Numbered from the stretch's first letter, positions 21,671 to 32,898 are shown. The stretch is DNA of 64,000 nucleotides from Effrenium voratum (GCA_963377175.1 CAUJNA010003246.1:90643-154642); one strand, 5' to 3'. Notes: generated by a model from the sequence alone, not told the origin. A program made the numbers and translations.

Positions 21671-22125
21671 CGGTACAAGAGCGCAAAGCACGAAAAACCG
21701 ACAAACGCGCCGCTTCACACTGGCTTGTGCAACGCGCAACCGGTTTCAAGGCGCTTTCTCTGCAAACGCGCGGAAATTCGGCGAGTTGACAACGCGAAGT
21801 GGCAAAAGGACAGCCCGCAAACAAACTGACGGCCGGGATCCCCAAAGCCTCTCAAAACCCGTCCAAGGCCTCGCTTTTTGCGTGAGTCGCATTGTAGTAC
21901 AACACATTCGAGGCCTGCAGGGACTCGAATCTATAAGATCAATTTTGGAGTCCCCAATTCCGGACGCGCCTTTGACTCAACAAGGCTGCCGCCAAACAGA
22001 ATTTAGTCCGGAACTTTCCCCAAGTCATGGCCAAGTTGCAGAGGCCCAACCTGCCCCGCGCAACTTGATTGATATGGGGAAAACTTGTTGCGACAGGTGT
22101 CCTTTTTGGTTGTTTTGCTCAATCA

Positions 22126-22203
22126 ATAGATGGCTCTTCCTGGTTTACCTGGTGGTTTCATCATCTACCAGGGCCATCTATTTCCCTTAAACGGACACCT
22201 ATG
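22126..22203 (+). mobile_element. Repeat family I, copy 1
   Basis: AATAGATGGC...CCTGGTTTACCTGGTGG...GGGCCATCTATTT: short inverted ends (ATAGATGGC / GCCATCTAT). A related copy with the same ends lies at 39033-39110, and a left half at about 39813. Confidence 0.5.
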
Positions 22204-22671
22204 CTTGTTGAATAACATGCGGTCTCCTTCCAGTGGGCACTGGGAGTGGCAGATCCTGAGAATATTTGATTTGTCGGGGTGTTCCATTTTAGAGAAGATC
22301 CAAGTGAATAGACCCCATTGCCCATTGCTAAAATTTTTCCACATTTTAGAGGGAATCCTTCACTTCTGAATGGAAAACCCGATGAATCCAGGTTGATTCA
22401 TCCCCCGCAAAAGCCTCCGTTTTCTCTGCGAAGCAGCTTTAGTCCCTTGTTTCGCCTGTCTTAAGATTGGGGCAGCTCAAACATCGGATTTTCATTAAAC
22501 CAGAAAACAACACCTGTCACACTCATTGGGTTTTTATGTAAAGAGAAGAGCAACCACCTTGGATTTCATTTAGGGTTGGCTTTGGGTTTCATATTTTTCC
22601 ATCCGAAAAACCTGCGCGGCTTCGCCTCAAAAAGGGGGAAATTCCGAAAAACAAATCCGAGGTGTGTACAG

Positions 22672-22745
22672 CGGCCTGAATCCGAACCGCCCGGTGCCCG
22701 GGCACTTGCTGGAGCCCTGGCCCCAGGAGCAGCCGACGTTCTTCG
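22672..22745 (+). CDS. E20: candidate coding exon
   Basis: Preceded by GTGTGTACAG and followed by GTAAAC. In the frame fitting E19 and E21 it reads RPESEPPGARALAGALAPGA and four more residues, ending two bases into a codon. Another frame (GLNPNRPVPGHLLEPWPQEQ) is also open. Splice flanks are good; frame is chosen by phase. Confidence 0.5.
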
Positions 22746-22805
22746 GTAAACGCGCGGCTAAATGGGGGCGTGAGGAGGTTTTCGGGAGCGGGCCGACGTC
22801 TGGAA

Positions 22806-22960
22806 CATTTGTTATTTATTTATTTACTTATTTATTTACTTATTTATTAATTTAATTATTTATTTATTTTATTTTATTTTTCAATTTTAACGATTCTTAT
22901 TATCATTATTATTGTTATTATTATTATCATTACTATTATTAGTATTACTGTTATTCTTCC
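22806..22960. repeat. (TTTA)n and (TTA)n tract
   Basis: TTATTTATTTACTTA repeats grading into TTATTATTA with GTTATTA variants. Low complexity. Confidence 0.95.
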
Positions 22961-23029
22961 CCAAACAGCGAAGCATTGGGGTCTAACTTGAGGTATAGAG
23001 AATGGGAAAGTGTGACGCCGATTCCGGGG

Positions 23030-23420
23030 TCCTGTTTTCTGCTTGTCTTCCTGTCTCCCAGATGCTGTGACGCTTGTCCCTGTGTCTCCCAGTCTCTGCG
23101 GTCAGATGCAGACGCTGGCTCCGGGGTGGTCTCTCCCGCTTGTCTCTCTGTGTCTCCCAGTCTCCTGCAGTCGGATGCCAGATTCTGTGACGCCGGCTCC
23201 GGGGTCGTGTCTCCCGCTTCTCTCGCTGTGTCTCCCAGTCTCTGCGGTTGGCTGTTTGTTTAATGCTTACAGCCCTCAACAGGGTCCGGGCTGCTTCTTC
23301 TTTGCGAGTTTTGGGGCTGACCTTGCTTGCTGCCAGCTGGCTGTTTTCCTGCTTACAGCCCTCAACAGGAAAAATGAAGGTCCCGGGCAAAACCAACTGA
23401 ACCTGTTTCTTCTTACCCAG
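23030..23420 (+). repeat. Degenerate TGTCTCCCAGTCTC repeats
   Basis: Three to four diverged copies of a roughly 75-base unit containing CTCCCAGTCTCTGCGGTC and CTCCGGGG, then two copies of TTACAGCCCTCAACAGG (near 23268 and 23354). No gene. Confidence 0.7.
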
Positions 23421-23559
23421 TTTTGAGGCTGACCTGGCTTGCTTGGCATCCAGTAACCGGCGTTCGGCTCCCTTCGGCTCCCTTCAGCTCACGTGGCAGC
23501 AGCTCGCAAGCGCAATTGAGAAGCATCAAGCTAGAAACATAGATTCGACAAGTCAGCAG

Positions 23560-24665
23560 GAACCACTTGCAACAATGCTTCGCAACGGGGAAAGGGCATC
23601 TCGCAGATTTTGCTGCTAGCCTGTGTGCAAAGGATATGCCTCTCTCTTGGCCCAGCGCAGGTTTGCATCCTTGTGGAGCATCGTTGGAAGCAATGTCGAG
23701 CCTTATTTTTATCGGTAAACAAATCGTGACATCCGGCTGGTTGCTTTGCTCAGGAAACTGAGCTGCTTTTTAGAAGCCAGTGCCGCACTTCTTGGTCAAG
23801 TGCAGGTTTGCATCCTTGTGTCGCACCAGCAGGGCCCTGTCGAGCCTTTAATATGTCTATGTTTCTCGATAAAAAATTGCTTTTTGGAAGCCAGTGCCGC
23901 ACTTCTTGGTCAAGTGCAGGTTTGCATCCTTGTGGCGCATCGCATCAGCAGAGCCCTGCCGAGCCTTAAATATGTAGACTGGTTTCGATAGACAAATACG
24001 GCTGATACAGAGCTGCTTTTTGGAAGCCAGCGATTAAGTGCAAGTTTGCATCCTTGTGGCGCATCAGCTGAACAAATACCGTGACATCCGGCTGATACTG
24101 AGCTGCTTTGTGGAGCCAGCGCCGCACTTCTTGGTCAAGCGCAGGTTTGTGGCGCATCAGCAGAGACCCTGTGTCCATTTTTTCTTGATAACCAAATATA
24201 CATCCGCCTGATTGCTTTGCTCAGGATTCTGAGCTGCTTTTTGGAAGCCAGTGCCACACTTCTTGGCCAAGTGCAAGTTTGCATCCTTGTGTGGCGCATC
24301 AGCAGAGCCCTGTCAAGCCTTAAAATAGGTACATTTGTTCTCGATAAACGAATACCGTGACATCCGCCTGATTGCTTTGCCCAGCATTCTGAGCTGCTTT
24401 TTGGAAGCACTTCTTAGCCAAGTTTGTGGCGCATCAGCAGAGCTGTCGAGCCTTAAATCTGTATATTGTTCTCGATAAACAAATATACCGTGACATTTGC
24501 CTGATTGCTTTGCTCAGGCTTCTGAGCTGTTTTTTGGAAGCACTTGTTGGTCAGGTGCAGGTTTGCATTCTGGCGCATCAGCAGAGCCCTGCCGAGCCTT
24601 AAATATGTACTGTTGTTCTCGATAAACAAATACCGTGACATCCGCCTGATTGCTTTGCTCAGGAT
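23560..24665 (+). repeat. Diverged satellite-like array, 90-160 base units
   Basis: At least seven copies of a unit containing GAGCTGCTTTTTGGAAGCC, CTTCTTGGTCAAGTGCAGG, TTTGCATCCTTGTGGCGCATC, AGCAGAGCCCTG, CGAGCCTTAAAT and CCGTGACATCCG. Spacing of the first word is about 118, 131, 91, 131, 159 and 136 bases, so units gain and lose internal parts. Divergence is moderate. It lies in the 4.7 kb E20-E21 intron. Confidence 0.92.
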
Positions 24666-24785
24666 TCAAGTTGCTGAGAGAACTTGCTCAGATAATTTGT
24701 GCCAAGAACTTGCCTGGAGAACTTGCTCAAAGGAACTCGCGCCAACAACTTGCTCAGAGGAACTTGCGCAGAGAACTTGCTAGGA
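24666..24785 (+). repeat. Short-unit tandem repeat (GAACTTGC)
   Basis: Roughly seven degenerate 15-20 base units around GAACTTGCTCAGAGG or CAACTTGCTCAGAG, directly following the satellite array. Confidence 0.8.
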
Positions 24786-24789
24786 TTAC

Positions 24790-26235
24790 TTGGCGCCGCG
24801 CGCTGCTCATGCTTTCGGGCCACCCATCTTCTAGTCTCCTCTTGGTAGCATCACTGTAGTTCGAGCGCCCTTTCTTGTTGGCAGTGCTGTTGTAAACCTT
24901 GCCTCCTATCTTGTTGCCAGTATTTAGCACCTTCTCAGTTGGATAGCCATGTGGCCCGGCCAAAATCATATCCAGTCTTTCGCTTCGCTGGCTGGTCCTG
25001 CGGCGCTTTTTCCTCACCTATGCAACCCAGTCCCACTGACAAACGCATTTTGCTGAAGCATTTCACACCTTCGTGATGGCAAGGTCGCAGCTTTGACATA
25101 TCTCGTTGCCTCCTGACAGAGGGGTTGAAGACAGATTTCTCAGCCTTGTTTCCGCATATTCCGCAATATGAACGCTGCTGTTTTGCACGTGTCTGAAAGT
25201 GCCAGAGCATGCAAGTGCGAGGGCTCAAGGGTTTTCATGGCGGGACGTCGTAAGGTGCCATTCTCTGAGGCGCTAGCTTCCCCACAGTCTCTGGACGCAT
25301 GGAACACCAAAAGGGCCAACGTGAGCTGTATTGCATGGCGCTTGTGCTAGCCTCCCGCAGTGAGTATTTTTGGAAATCCGAGCAATTCCATTTCATTCTC
25401 GCAATCAACGTTCTTTTCCGAGATCTCGACTTGAATTTGGCAGCTCCGGGCAAGATTCTGATTTACTTGCTCGCAGCATACGTGGCTTGTCGGGAAACCA
25501 AGCTGGAGGGATGTGCTGATAGCATCAAGACCAACACGTGCTACAGACATGGCCCATCCATTTCTTCTTTGACGACACAGCTTCGCCTCCACTACGCCTT
25601 GAACATCGATTCCGAGCGTGGCGAATCCCCACGGAATGGCGGCTCTGGTGCTCAATGTGGCGATTGCAACAAGGAGACACGGTCATGGCCATGTTTCGAT
25701 GTTCAGTGGCTCTATAATCTAAAAAGAGTTTCTATCGCCGCCGCCGTGTTTGATGCTTTCTTTTTGGGGTCCCATCAACAAGAGCCGTTTCGCCAATCCC
25801 AGAGTGGCTTGGTGGTTTCCTGGTTTCTTGCTCTTGGAGATCTGCTGCTATCGCAGAGAACGACGAGCAAACACAGTCAAGCAGGCGTGCTTATTCTTTT
25901 GTTGCATCGCGAGGGGGGGGGTCCAAGCTCCAAGGTTTTTTCTGACCGGTTTCCAGAAAGCATTGTCCTGGAAGTATAGCCTGGGTGAGTCGGGTCCCCA
26001 ACCAAACGATTAGCTCGTAAGAGTTGTTTGCATCGTCCCTGCACTTGTCGAGTTCTCCTCGCAAAACTTGGTTGATGCATAGGAGGTCCTGGCAACCTAA
26101 TTTGCTGACCTTGACAACTTGGAAAGAGTTCACGAACCCGGCCAGTTGATTGCAGTGCTGCTGGAGCTGAGTGAACGCAAGGCCCAGAAGTTGTTGCCAG
26201 CGGCGTGCGTTGGAACGACGGCCGCCGGTCGTTCA
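24790..26235 (-). pseudogene. Antisense decayed gene, possible zinc-ribbon, unrecognised
   Basis: Read from 26235 down on the minus strand. A strongly protein-like frame (RRWQQLLGLAFTQLQQHCNQ, VVKVSKLGCQDLLC, GELDKCRDDANNSYELIVW) runs to about 25900. Then, in other frames, come FATLGIDVQGVVEAKLCRQR (near 25630) and SYCGICGNKAEKSVFNPSVR with further Cys/His (near 25150, zinc-ribbon-like CGIC). The last part is NKKGRSNYSDATKRRLEDGW (near 24850). Stops and frame changes separate the parts, so either several introns or decay. It lies inside the E20-E21 intron, opposite to the host gene. The function is not known. Confidence 0.45.
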
Positions 26236-27454
26236 CCACACATGTGAACACCAATCTGCGAACCACAAGCACCAACTCCAAGATGAACCCAGCGAAGCTG
26301 GTGGTGTCCACTGTGCAGCCAGCATTGGTAAGTTGGGGTAAAATGGAGCAGGGCTGGAGCTGACGTGGAGCGGCGTTGGGCGCATGGAGCAAAGCCATGC
26401 GAAGGCCCTGGATGACCAAGCTACTGCCGGCTAGGATTTTCTGGCGTGTGTCTGCGTTGCTAGGCGAGGATGTCCCGGCCGTAACACTACAAGGCGCAGT
26501 CCGCAAGTTTGTGCAAGTGCTCTCTTGCTGTGCTTGTGGCAAGACCTTTAGCCGAGCTCGAGAAGAAGATAGTCCAGTCTCGGCCGCAAGCTGCTGAGAC
26601 TGATGCGCAAGTTTCAGCAGAGTAGCGAGACGGCCACCAAATGCTCGGTGATGGAAAAGTGCATTGAGTGTCCGTACTACGAAAGTTCCGTCGAAACTTC
26701 CTTTGATTAATGCCAAGCGTTAGGTTGATTCACCCCGAATCCGTCTCGAACATGGCATTGACATGGAATTTTCTCCCCGAAGTCGATGAACAACATCGAT
26801 GCTTCTACCCGGCGTCAAGGAGATGGATGGACCCGATGTGTCCTCTTCCCAAAAAAGGGACTTCCTGCAGGGACATACATGGACTGATTGTAACTATGTG
26901 TTGCTCACATAAGCTACTCAAGTTCGCACCTTACATGAAGGAGACAAGCCTTTTTTTGGGTTATACAGACTTGTCATGCCTTGTTGCTGTTTGGGGTCGA
27001 GGCTGGTGTAATTCTTATTACTTTTATTATTTTTATTATTTTTTCTTATATACATTATTTGAAAGGGATTGAAGAAAACCCCCAACTCTACTGCTGACAA
27101 CGGTTTTACACATCTTTGCCGCTAGGTGTAGGGTTGACCGTGCACTCAGAGCATGCAGCCAATTTGATTGCGTTGGATGTTAGGTACCAGGACGGCAATG
27201 CAAACAAATTCTTGGTGCCCCCAAATGAGAGTTAAATTCGATCTTGAGGCATACCTGTTGTTTTTGTTTTTGTGCTTTTAGCACAGCAACGATCGCTGAA
27301 CACAGGGGCAAGAAATGTTTCCTTTGTATATGGGGGTTGATCAAAATTTCCTGACTCCCAAATTGACCATGGGTAACTTTGCCGGTTCATGCCAACCAAC
27401 AGCTCACTTTAGATTAACCCTTCCGCCAACTTTTCTGTCCATGGTCAATCGCAG
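26236..27454. other. Intron stretch, nothing firm
   Basis: The minus strand remains partly open up to 26716 but composition is less convincing. An AT-rich TTATTT run lies at 27013-27060. No exon was recognised until E21. Confidence 0.35.
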
Positions 27455-27560
27455 GGGCGAGAAGCAGTGGACTCGGTCTCTTTCCCAGGTCCATAGGCAG
27501 CTCAACACGGAACCAGGGGCCAAATGCGGTCGACTTCAAGCAAGCAAGTTCCAGAGGAAG
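27455..27560 (+). CDS. E21: candidate coding exon, coiled-coil-like
   Basis: Preceded by TCAATCGCAG and followed by GTCGCC. After one base it reads GEKQWTRSLSQVHRQLNTEP then ...GRLQASKFQRK to a codon boundary. Joined to E20 the helix-like composition continues. It is followed 28 bases later by element B5. Confidence 0.5.
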
Positions 27561-27587
27561 GTCGCCAGAGTTCACTCGGTTTCCCAG

Positions 27588-27692
27588 CTAGGTGCCCTTT
27601 TACCAACTTTTTTTTTGGGGGAGGGTTCCCGTACTAAAATAGACTGCAGAAAAAAGGGTACCCTGAGTCTATCCTCTCTGCTGGAGGACCAA
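27588..27692 (+). mobile_element. TIR element family B, copy B5, diverged ends
   Basis: CTAGGTGCCC at the left (CCCCAGTAG lost) and CTGCTGGAGGACCAAG at the right, with the ACCAACTTTTTTT-TTGGG core and TACTAAAATAGAC retained. Confidence 0.75.
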
Positions 27693-27767
27693 GGAAAAGG
27701 GTTCCCCATTTTGGAAACACCCATATGCTAACCTCTGGTTTGAATCGCTTTGCCTTCAACAGGGCTC

Positions 27768-27873
27768 CTTAAAAGATACATTTTGCCCATTTGAAACATG
27801 GCTCTTTCCACCAAAATAAAGGGAACCCACCATTTACAAGGCAATGTTCAGGTGTATACTGTAAGGATCCCTG
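27768..27873 (+). mobile_element. Repeat family G, copy 1
   Basis: Shares CTCCTTAAAA, ATTTTGCCCATTTGAAACATG, ACCACCATTTACAAG-type and CAATGTTCAGGTGTATA words, ending in GGATCC, with 36819-36935. Non-coding. Confidence 0.6.
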
Positions 27874-28623
27874 TACAAGTACTTCTGCTCGAGTGAAGCA
27901 AGTTGCTTGGCAGAGGTCCCTCCAAGGGCTCTCAATGAGAAGAGAGGTCCGGGAGTTTCTCAAAATCGGGAAACCCATTTTGGGGGCCTTTTGTCTTTTT
28001 TCGACTCAGCCGGGGACAGCCTAGCAGGCTCGGCTTTCCTTTTCGGAGGTACGCTCAGGGACTCTGGTGCCCCAAGCCTACCCTCAAACGAGTGCGCCAC
28101 GGTTAAATTTATGGTGGCTGAAACAAAAAAGCAGCCAAGCCCCAACAAGCCGCTGGTTCGGATGCGGCCGAATAACAAAAAAACAGGTGCATTCTTCCTA
28201 GGCGAAGTTGTGTTGTGAAGAACCTCGGCAAAGCGAACTCAAGTTCTGTTCTCGGGATGGGTCAAGGTTTTTGATACACTACTCCACCACCGCACGCAGC
28301 GAATCACGCAGTTTAGGGTGGCTTAAGAGGGCTTTCCTTTTTCAGGTTTTCTCCCTATCCAGTGTGGGGGGGGGGGGGTCGACATGCTGGGTGTATCTCA
28401 CCCTTGCTCCACGACATGCGTGCTTTCGCCCGATAGGAAGGGGGCGCGGGGGGGGGGGGTTAACTGGGGTGTATACAATACTCAATCATCTTCCCCAGAT
28501 ATGGGTATGGGTCAACATTAAACCACCAGGGGACCGCATGTTTCCACATACCAGGGCATCTATTTTTGACCCACAGCCATATGGGTATGTCTTTTTTAAG
28601 GGAATTCCGGGTTCCTCTTGCAG

Positions 28624-28701
28624 GACTCGCTGCTTACAGTGGAGGACTTCTTTGCGTGGCACCTCGGCGCTTGGAGTCAGGAAGACCTGGGGCTATGCGA
28701 T
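28624..28701 (+). CDS. E22: candidate coding exon
   Basis: Preceded by GTTCCTCTTGCAG, a textbook acceptor, and followed by GTCTGA. Reads DSLLTVEDFFAWHLGAWSQE and six more residues, 26 complete codons. In-frame TGA follows the donor immediately, which fixes the 3' limit if this is an exon. Acidic and aromatic, unlike random sequence here. Confidence 0.6.
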
Positions 28702-28896
28702 GTCTGAAAAGGGGTTCTGGAGGACTAGGGATTCTCTGCCGATCTTGAAAAAACACCGACCCTGCATGTGTTTGTGTGTGTGTGTGTTGTGGGTGTGCTA
28801 CAATCCACTCACCACCCCTCAACGCTGCTCAATTGCAGCCCCATACGTCCTAAACCTTTGGTGTTGTCTTCGAGGGTCCCTGAATCGCATCGCAGG

Positions 28897-29005
28897 CATC
28901 ACAATCACCAGTGGAACGAGGAGATCATGGTACCTGACCCGAAGGACGGGAGGGTTTGCTGTTCCGTCGCCTGGGAAGCACTCTTGGAGTCCCGAATAGA
29001 CCTAG
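28897..29005 (+). other. Possible additional exon, not in the phase chain
   Basis: Preceded by CATCGCAG, a + strand frame reads HHNHQWNEEIMVPDPKDGRV and on to about 29005. GTACCT within it could be a donor. It is protein-like but not needed to join E22 and E23, so it is left as an alternative. Confidence 0.3.
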
Positions 29006-29417
29006 CACAATGCTCTTCCTTTTGCAGGGTCAGGTAGACCACTCACACAAGTTTCAGTTCTGGTCTAGTTTGTTCTTCCTTTTTGAAGGGGGCTCAAGCG
29101 CTTGAGCAACCCAGATGCAACCTGAAGCCCGACCCTGAAATCGCCACCCATTCCTCCAGAGCAACCCACCTGACGCCGGCTTCCCCGTGGTTCTTGTTTC
29201 TTTCAGTGTGGTTGAATATCCCCACCATTAGATCTACAGGAACCAAAGTCCTATCGGCCCTCCTTCAGACCTGAGGACCTGCCCCCCCAGAAAGTTTCTG
29301 AGATTTTTTTCTCGGAATCCCTAACTCGCTCACAAAGTTCTCTCGCAGAGTCGAACCAACAGCATGGAGTGAGGGGCGTTTGGGCACATCTTTTCGCCTT
29401 CCAACACCTTTTTTCAG

Positions 29418-29508
29418 GCTTCTGTCCGGGAAAAGGGTGCGGGTGGTTGTGTTCGTCGGCGTCGAGGAGAGGCAGCTCCGGCACTTTTGCAAGAAGCAGG
29501 GCTACCAC
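29418..29508 (+). CDS. E23: candidate coding exon
   Basis: Preceded by CCTTTTTTCAG, a strong pyrimidine-rich acceptor, and followed by GTGAAT. The frame fitting both E22 and E24 reads ASVREKGAGGCVRRRRGEAA then PALLQEAGLP. An alternative frame (VVVFVGVEERQLRHFCKKQG) is equally protein-like, so frame rests on phase. Confidence 0.5.
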
Positions 29509-30084
29509 GTGAATGATGCTCCTCGGCATGGCTTTGGTCAGACTGGCTTCCTTTGGGACTCCTTCTTTCCTGGGGCCAAACTTTTCGGGATCCCACAAAC
29601 AGACGGGTATGTCGTTTTTAGACCCCCACGCTGGATTTCGGTCTTTTTGTTTGTTTCCCTTTTTAGCCACCGAAACGGGGGGGTTCCCTCAACAAACGAA
29701 ATGCCCAGATGGCTTCCTTAGGCCAGAAACTGCCACCAGCCCAAGTCCGCAGGGCTCCGGAACTCAACAGGCTCAGGCATCTGGCAGGGAAGTCAAGATT
29801 GGGTTGTTGAAACTTTGACAGTCCAGCTTGCCAGTGGGCTGGAAAGCCTTGCAGTGTTGGACTTGGCAGCTTCTATTTTCATGGCGTGCCTTTGGGAAGA
29901 ATTTTCTGTGTCTCTTGGGAAAGGCTTGGGATGTTTTTGCATCGTGCCGGATTTCTGTTTGGCTCGCGGTGTCGGGAGGTGGCCGGCTAAGTGGAAGTCA
30001 AAGCCGCGAGCTGAAAGTTGAATCAGTTGGATCTCGGGCGCGCGAAAAGGTTCGCCTTCGGGTTTTTGTTTTTCCCCAGATACA
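29509..30084. other. Intron stretch, nothing recognised
   Basis: No convincing exon, RNA gene or repeat. Confidence 0.35.
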
Positions 30085-30191
30085 TGGTGGTCGTTGGGAA
30101 ACATTTTTCATTTTTGCTTATTGTGGTTTAGTGGGAAATCCCCACTTAACTGCTAAAATTTTAAATTTGGCTCCCCTTCCAACGTCAACCA
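30085..30191 (+). mobile_element. TIR element family C, copy C3
   Basis: TGGTGGTCGTTGGGAAACATTTTTC at the left and CCAACGTCAACCA at the right, 107 bases. Confidence 0.75.
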
Positions 30192-30239
30192 AGGATAGGG
30201 GTTCTAACTTCAAGTAAAGAAGGGGTGGGTGTGACTCAG

Positions 30240-31190
30240 AATTCCGGCGGGCGCAGGGTACTGTTGCAGGGTGCTGCAGGCTGTGACTCAGATGCTGCAG
30301 GCTGTGCGTCAGAGTTGCGCGGGTCGCTGTTGAGAGTGCTGCTGCAGGCCGTGCTGAGGGTCACGCAGGGTGCTGTTGTCCGTGACTCAAACGCTTGTCC
30401 AAGCCTGTTGGCGGAAGTTTTGGTGGACTGTCCAAATGACAGTGCGGGTTGCTGCAGGGTGCCTGGCGTGCCTTCACTTTTATGGGCATCTCGCAGGCCA
30501 AGCTGAAGTGAGAAAATGCCGCCCAGCAAAACTGTGACGCGGGCGACACGTTTTTGCTTCGTGACGCGGAGCGGCGACCTCTGATGCAACGCTGCCGCGG
30601 CAACTTGCGCAGTCCCTGTGCGCACGCAATCTGCAGCAGCGCCCAGAAGCAGCAACATACCCTGCAACAGAACCTGCAAGGGCATACTGCAGCTACATCT
30701 CTGCAACCGCGCGTTGCGCAAATCTGAGGCGTGGCCAAGGATGGCAGGGCTGCGGCGCCACCTTGCCACAGCATGCTGCAGCCGCGCGCCGGAGTAGCGC
30801 CCAAACGCAGGGCTTGGCTGGCGAGGTCGTTCTTTGCTTGGCCTTCTTTTCGCGCGATTGATGCCTTCGCCAAGCGGAGCTCAGGCGAGCGCGGCTTGCG
30901 AGCGCGACCAACAGCAGGCTTCGCGGGAATACTTTTGTGTTTGTGGCACTCGGTTTTCCCAGGGGCTCGCTGTTCGCAAACAAATCGAGATCGGCAGAAT
31001 CATGTTTAGTTTTTGGCACTCGCTTTGCGCAGGGGTCCGCTGATTGCGAACAAATCAAGGTCGGCGGCCGGCTTCAGCAAAAACTCAAACCTTCGGGAAG
31101 CGCTCGACTCGCATTTTCCGGGCTTCGCGGGACTCGCTGTGGGCCTGTTGTTCGCGAACGGCGGCCCGCGCGAACAGCGGGCCCGCAGCG
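30240..31190 (+). repeat. GC-rich degenerate repeat region
   Basis: From 30245 to 30400 the words GGTGCTGCAGG, GTGACTCAGA and CACGCAGGGTGCTG recur in loose tandem. From 30930 to 31150 a 70-75 base unit (TTTTGGCACTCGCTTTGCGC, GGGGTCCGCTGATTGCGAAC-like) occurs twice and a third, weaker time. All frames are long and alanine/arginine-rich because of GC content, so no exon is called here. Confidence 0.65.
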
Positions 31191-31203
31191 CTTTTAGCTA
31201 CAG

Positions 31204-31302
31204 GAGAGCAAAAGCTTCAGGAGCTCCGGCCCCAGCAAAGATCTCACTCCGAAACCCTTCAGTCACTTCAGCTGACCTGCAAAGCTTGCTACGAAGAACA
31301 AG
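31204..31302 (+). CDS. E24: candidate coding exon, glutamine-rich coil
   Basis: Preceded by TTTAGCTACAG and followed by GTCGCG. After two bases it reads EQKLQELRPQQRSHSETLQS then LQLTCKACYEEQ and ends one base into a codon. Leu/Gln spacing is heptad-like. It fits E23 and E25 in phase. Confidence 0.5.
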
Positions 31303-31392
31303 GTCGCGTGCGACTCTTGGCCCCGCGACGCGCAGCGGCGGCGACTTCTGATAGAACGCTGCAGCATCAACCTGCGTAACCCTTCCCAACAG

Positions 31393-31471
31393 AACCAGCT
31401 ACACCTGGCAACAGCGCCCTGCAACGGCGCTTCGAAATGCAGGCCCAGCAGCAGCAACTGGGGGAGGTTTG
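31393..31471 (+). CDS. E25: candidate coding exon, coiled-coil
   Basis: Preceded by CCTTCCCAACAG, a good acceptor, and followed by GTGGAT. After two bases it reads PATPG then NSALQRRFEMQAQQQQLGE and ends two bases into a codon. This makes the E24-E25 intron only 90 bases, the shortest firmly proposed. Confidence 0.55.
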
Positions 31472-31892
31472 GTGGATTTGCTTGCTGTGTCGCTTGCGTG
31501 TGGAATAATTCGTGTTTTATTCCCTTGCCGTGCTATGGAATCAGCCTGAAGACCATCATGGGTAGTGTTGACCCCGTTCAGCCCCAGTTTGTTGATAGGG
31601 GGTGCTTATCCACGGGTGAAAGGTGGGGAATCAGGCCACTTCGGGATGGGGCCAAAAGCCACCTCTGTTAATAAACTTGTTGGTTGGATTAATGGGGTCA
31701 GTTTTCTAAGGGTTATTGTCCTTGAACCTACCACTATTGGGGTGACTTTGATAGTGGCAAAATAAGGGGGCCAGGTCAACATTACTCTTGAAGATCGCTA
31801 GCCGCTTTCGGCGTTGAGGTTGAGGCGGTGAAAGCTGCCTTCGACCGGGCGGACAAAGATGGGCGCCTTGGTCGAAGTGAGGCGCCGATTCG

Positions 31893-32042
31893 TTGAATCC
31901 AGGGCCTCCCTTTGGAGGGCTCGTGGGATGGGGGGGTCTAAAGGATAAGCCGATTTGTGCACCCATAGACCCTAGGTTCTCTGATTCTTGGCGTTGTTTT
32001 TTTTTTTTTTGGGGGGGGGGGGCGAAGGCAATAGCCATGACT
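31893..32042. other. Intron stretch with T and G runs
   Basis: Holds a T12G13 run (about 31997-32022) and otherwise unremarkable sequence. A weak family E-like segment lies just upstream at 31585-31700. Confidence 0.5.
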
Positions 32043-32342
32043 TCAAAAAACCTGGAGATAATGCTCCCACTGGCCGTCAGGGGCACAAGATCAGGGCCAT
32101 GAGGGCAAGTCGTAACGGTGAAGGAACCCCAGGATTTGCCATTGGAACGATCGGGAAAATGGATGATCGGGAAATGGATGTCCGGGAGAAGCAAGCGGTG
32201 ATCGCAGGAGGTTGGCATTCCAGCCACTTGCAAAACGGTAAACCTCTATTTGGTGGTGAGCTACACAGACACTTGTGCGCCCCTCACGCGCCCAAGGGGG
32301 GGTCTTCTTGCTGACGCAAAGCGTACCCGGGCCTCGCGTGAG

Positions 32343-32440
32343 GAGCGGCATGCTGGACCACCACGAGTTTCAAGCCTGCTATGCCAGCCTGGAGGGCATC
32401 GAAGTTTCGCAGGCCAGTGACGTGCTCATGGAGAGCCAGG
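32343..32440 (+). CDS. E26: candidate coding exon upstream of the EF-hand, consensus donor
   Basis: Followed by GTAAGT, a consensus donor. Preceded by GCGTGAG (or it could start at 32322 after GCAAAG, same frame). It reads SGMLDHHEFQACYASLEGIE then VSQASDVLMESQ and ends one base into a codon. The pattern D-x-x-E-F followed by a helix resembles the region before an EF-hand in calcium-responsive proteins, and E27 supplies a canonical loop. One of the firmest exons. Confidence 0.7.
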
Positions 32441-32898
32441 GTAAGTAACCACGGGGAGGCATGCGAAGCGGCACGGGTAAGAGAAGGGTAGGAACAGTCC
32501 CAGAAACAAGCGGCTAGACTTTTGGAGTACCAGGTGTTGTTTCTGACTCACATTTGTCCCTTTTGCTCCAGTCCCAGATTAGGCTTCCTATAGTCGGGCT
32601 TCTGAGGGTGTCCACTTCGCGAAGCCCAAAGCAAACACCAGCTGGCCGCTGCGTGCGCTTGTCGGCATTTGTTTGTAGGAGCTGGGACTGAAGCATGTCT
32701 CACCAACCTTGTAGTAACAATGAACAACTACGCAAACATTTGTTTGGAAACTGTTGTCAGGACCAGTTGCTCCAAACAGAATAACGCGCCAGACACCTAG
32801 GACTTGGACCGGACTAAATTTTAGGCGGTGTGTGTATGAGCTTCTGAATATTGGGTAGTCCAAAAAAAAACAAACCAAGCCCTGGACATTTGCCGTCT

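Noticed and set aside
25877..26716. 279-codon minus-strand frame as an intact gene
   Set aside because: The more protein-like reading of its left half is in another minus frame, so the long frame looks like a shadow of a decayed gene.
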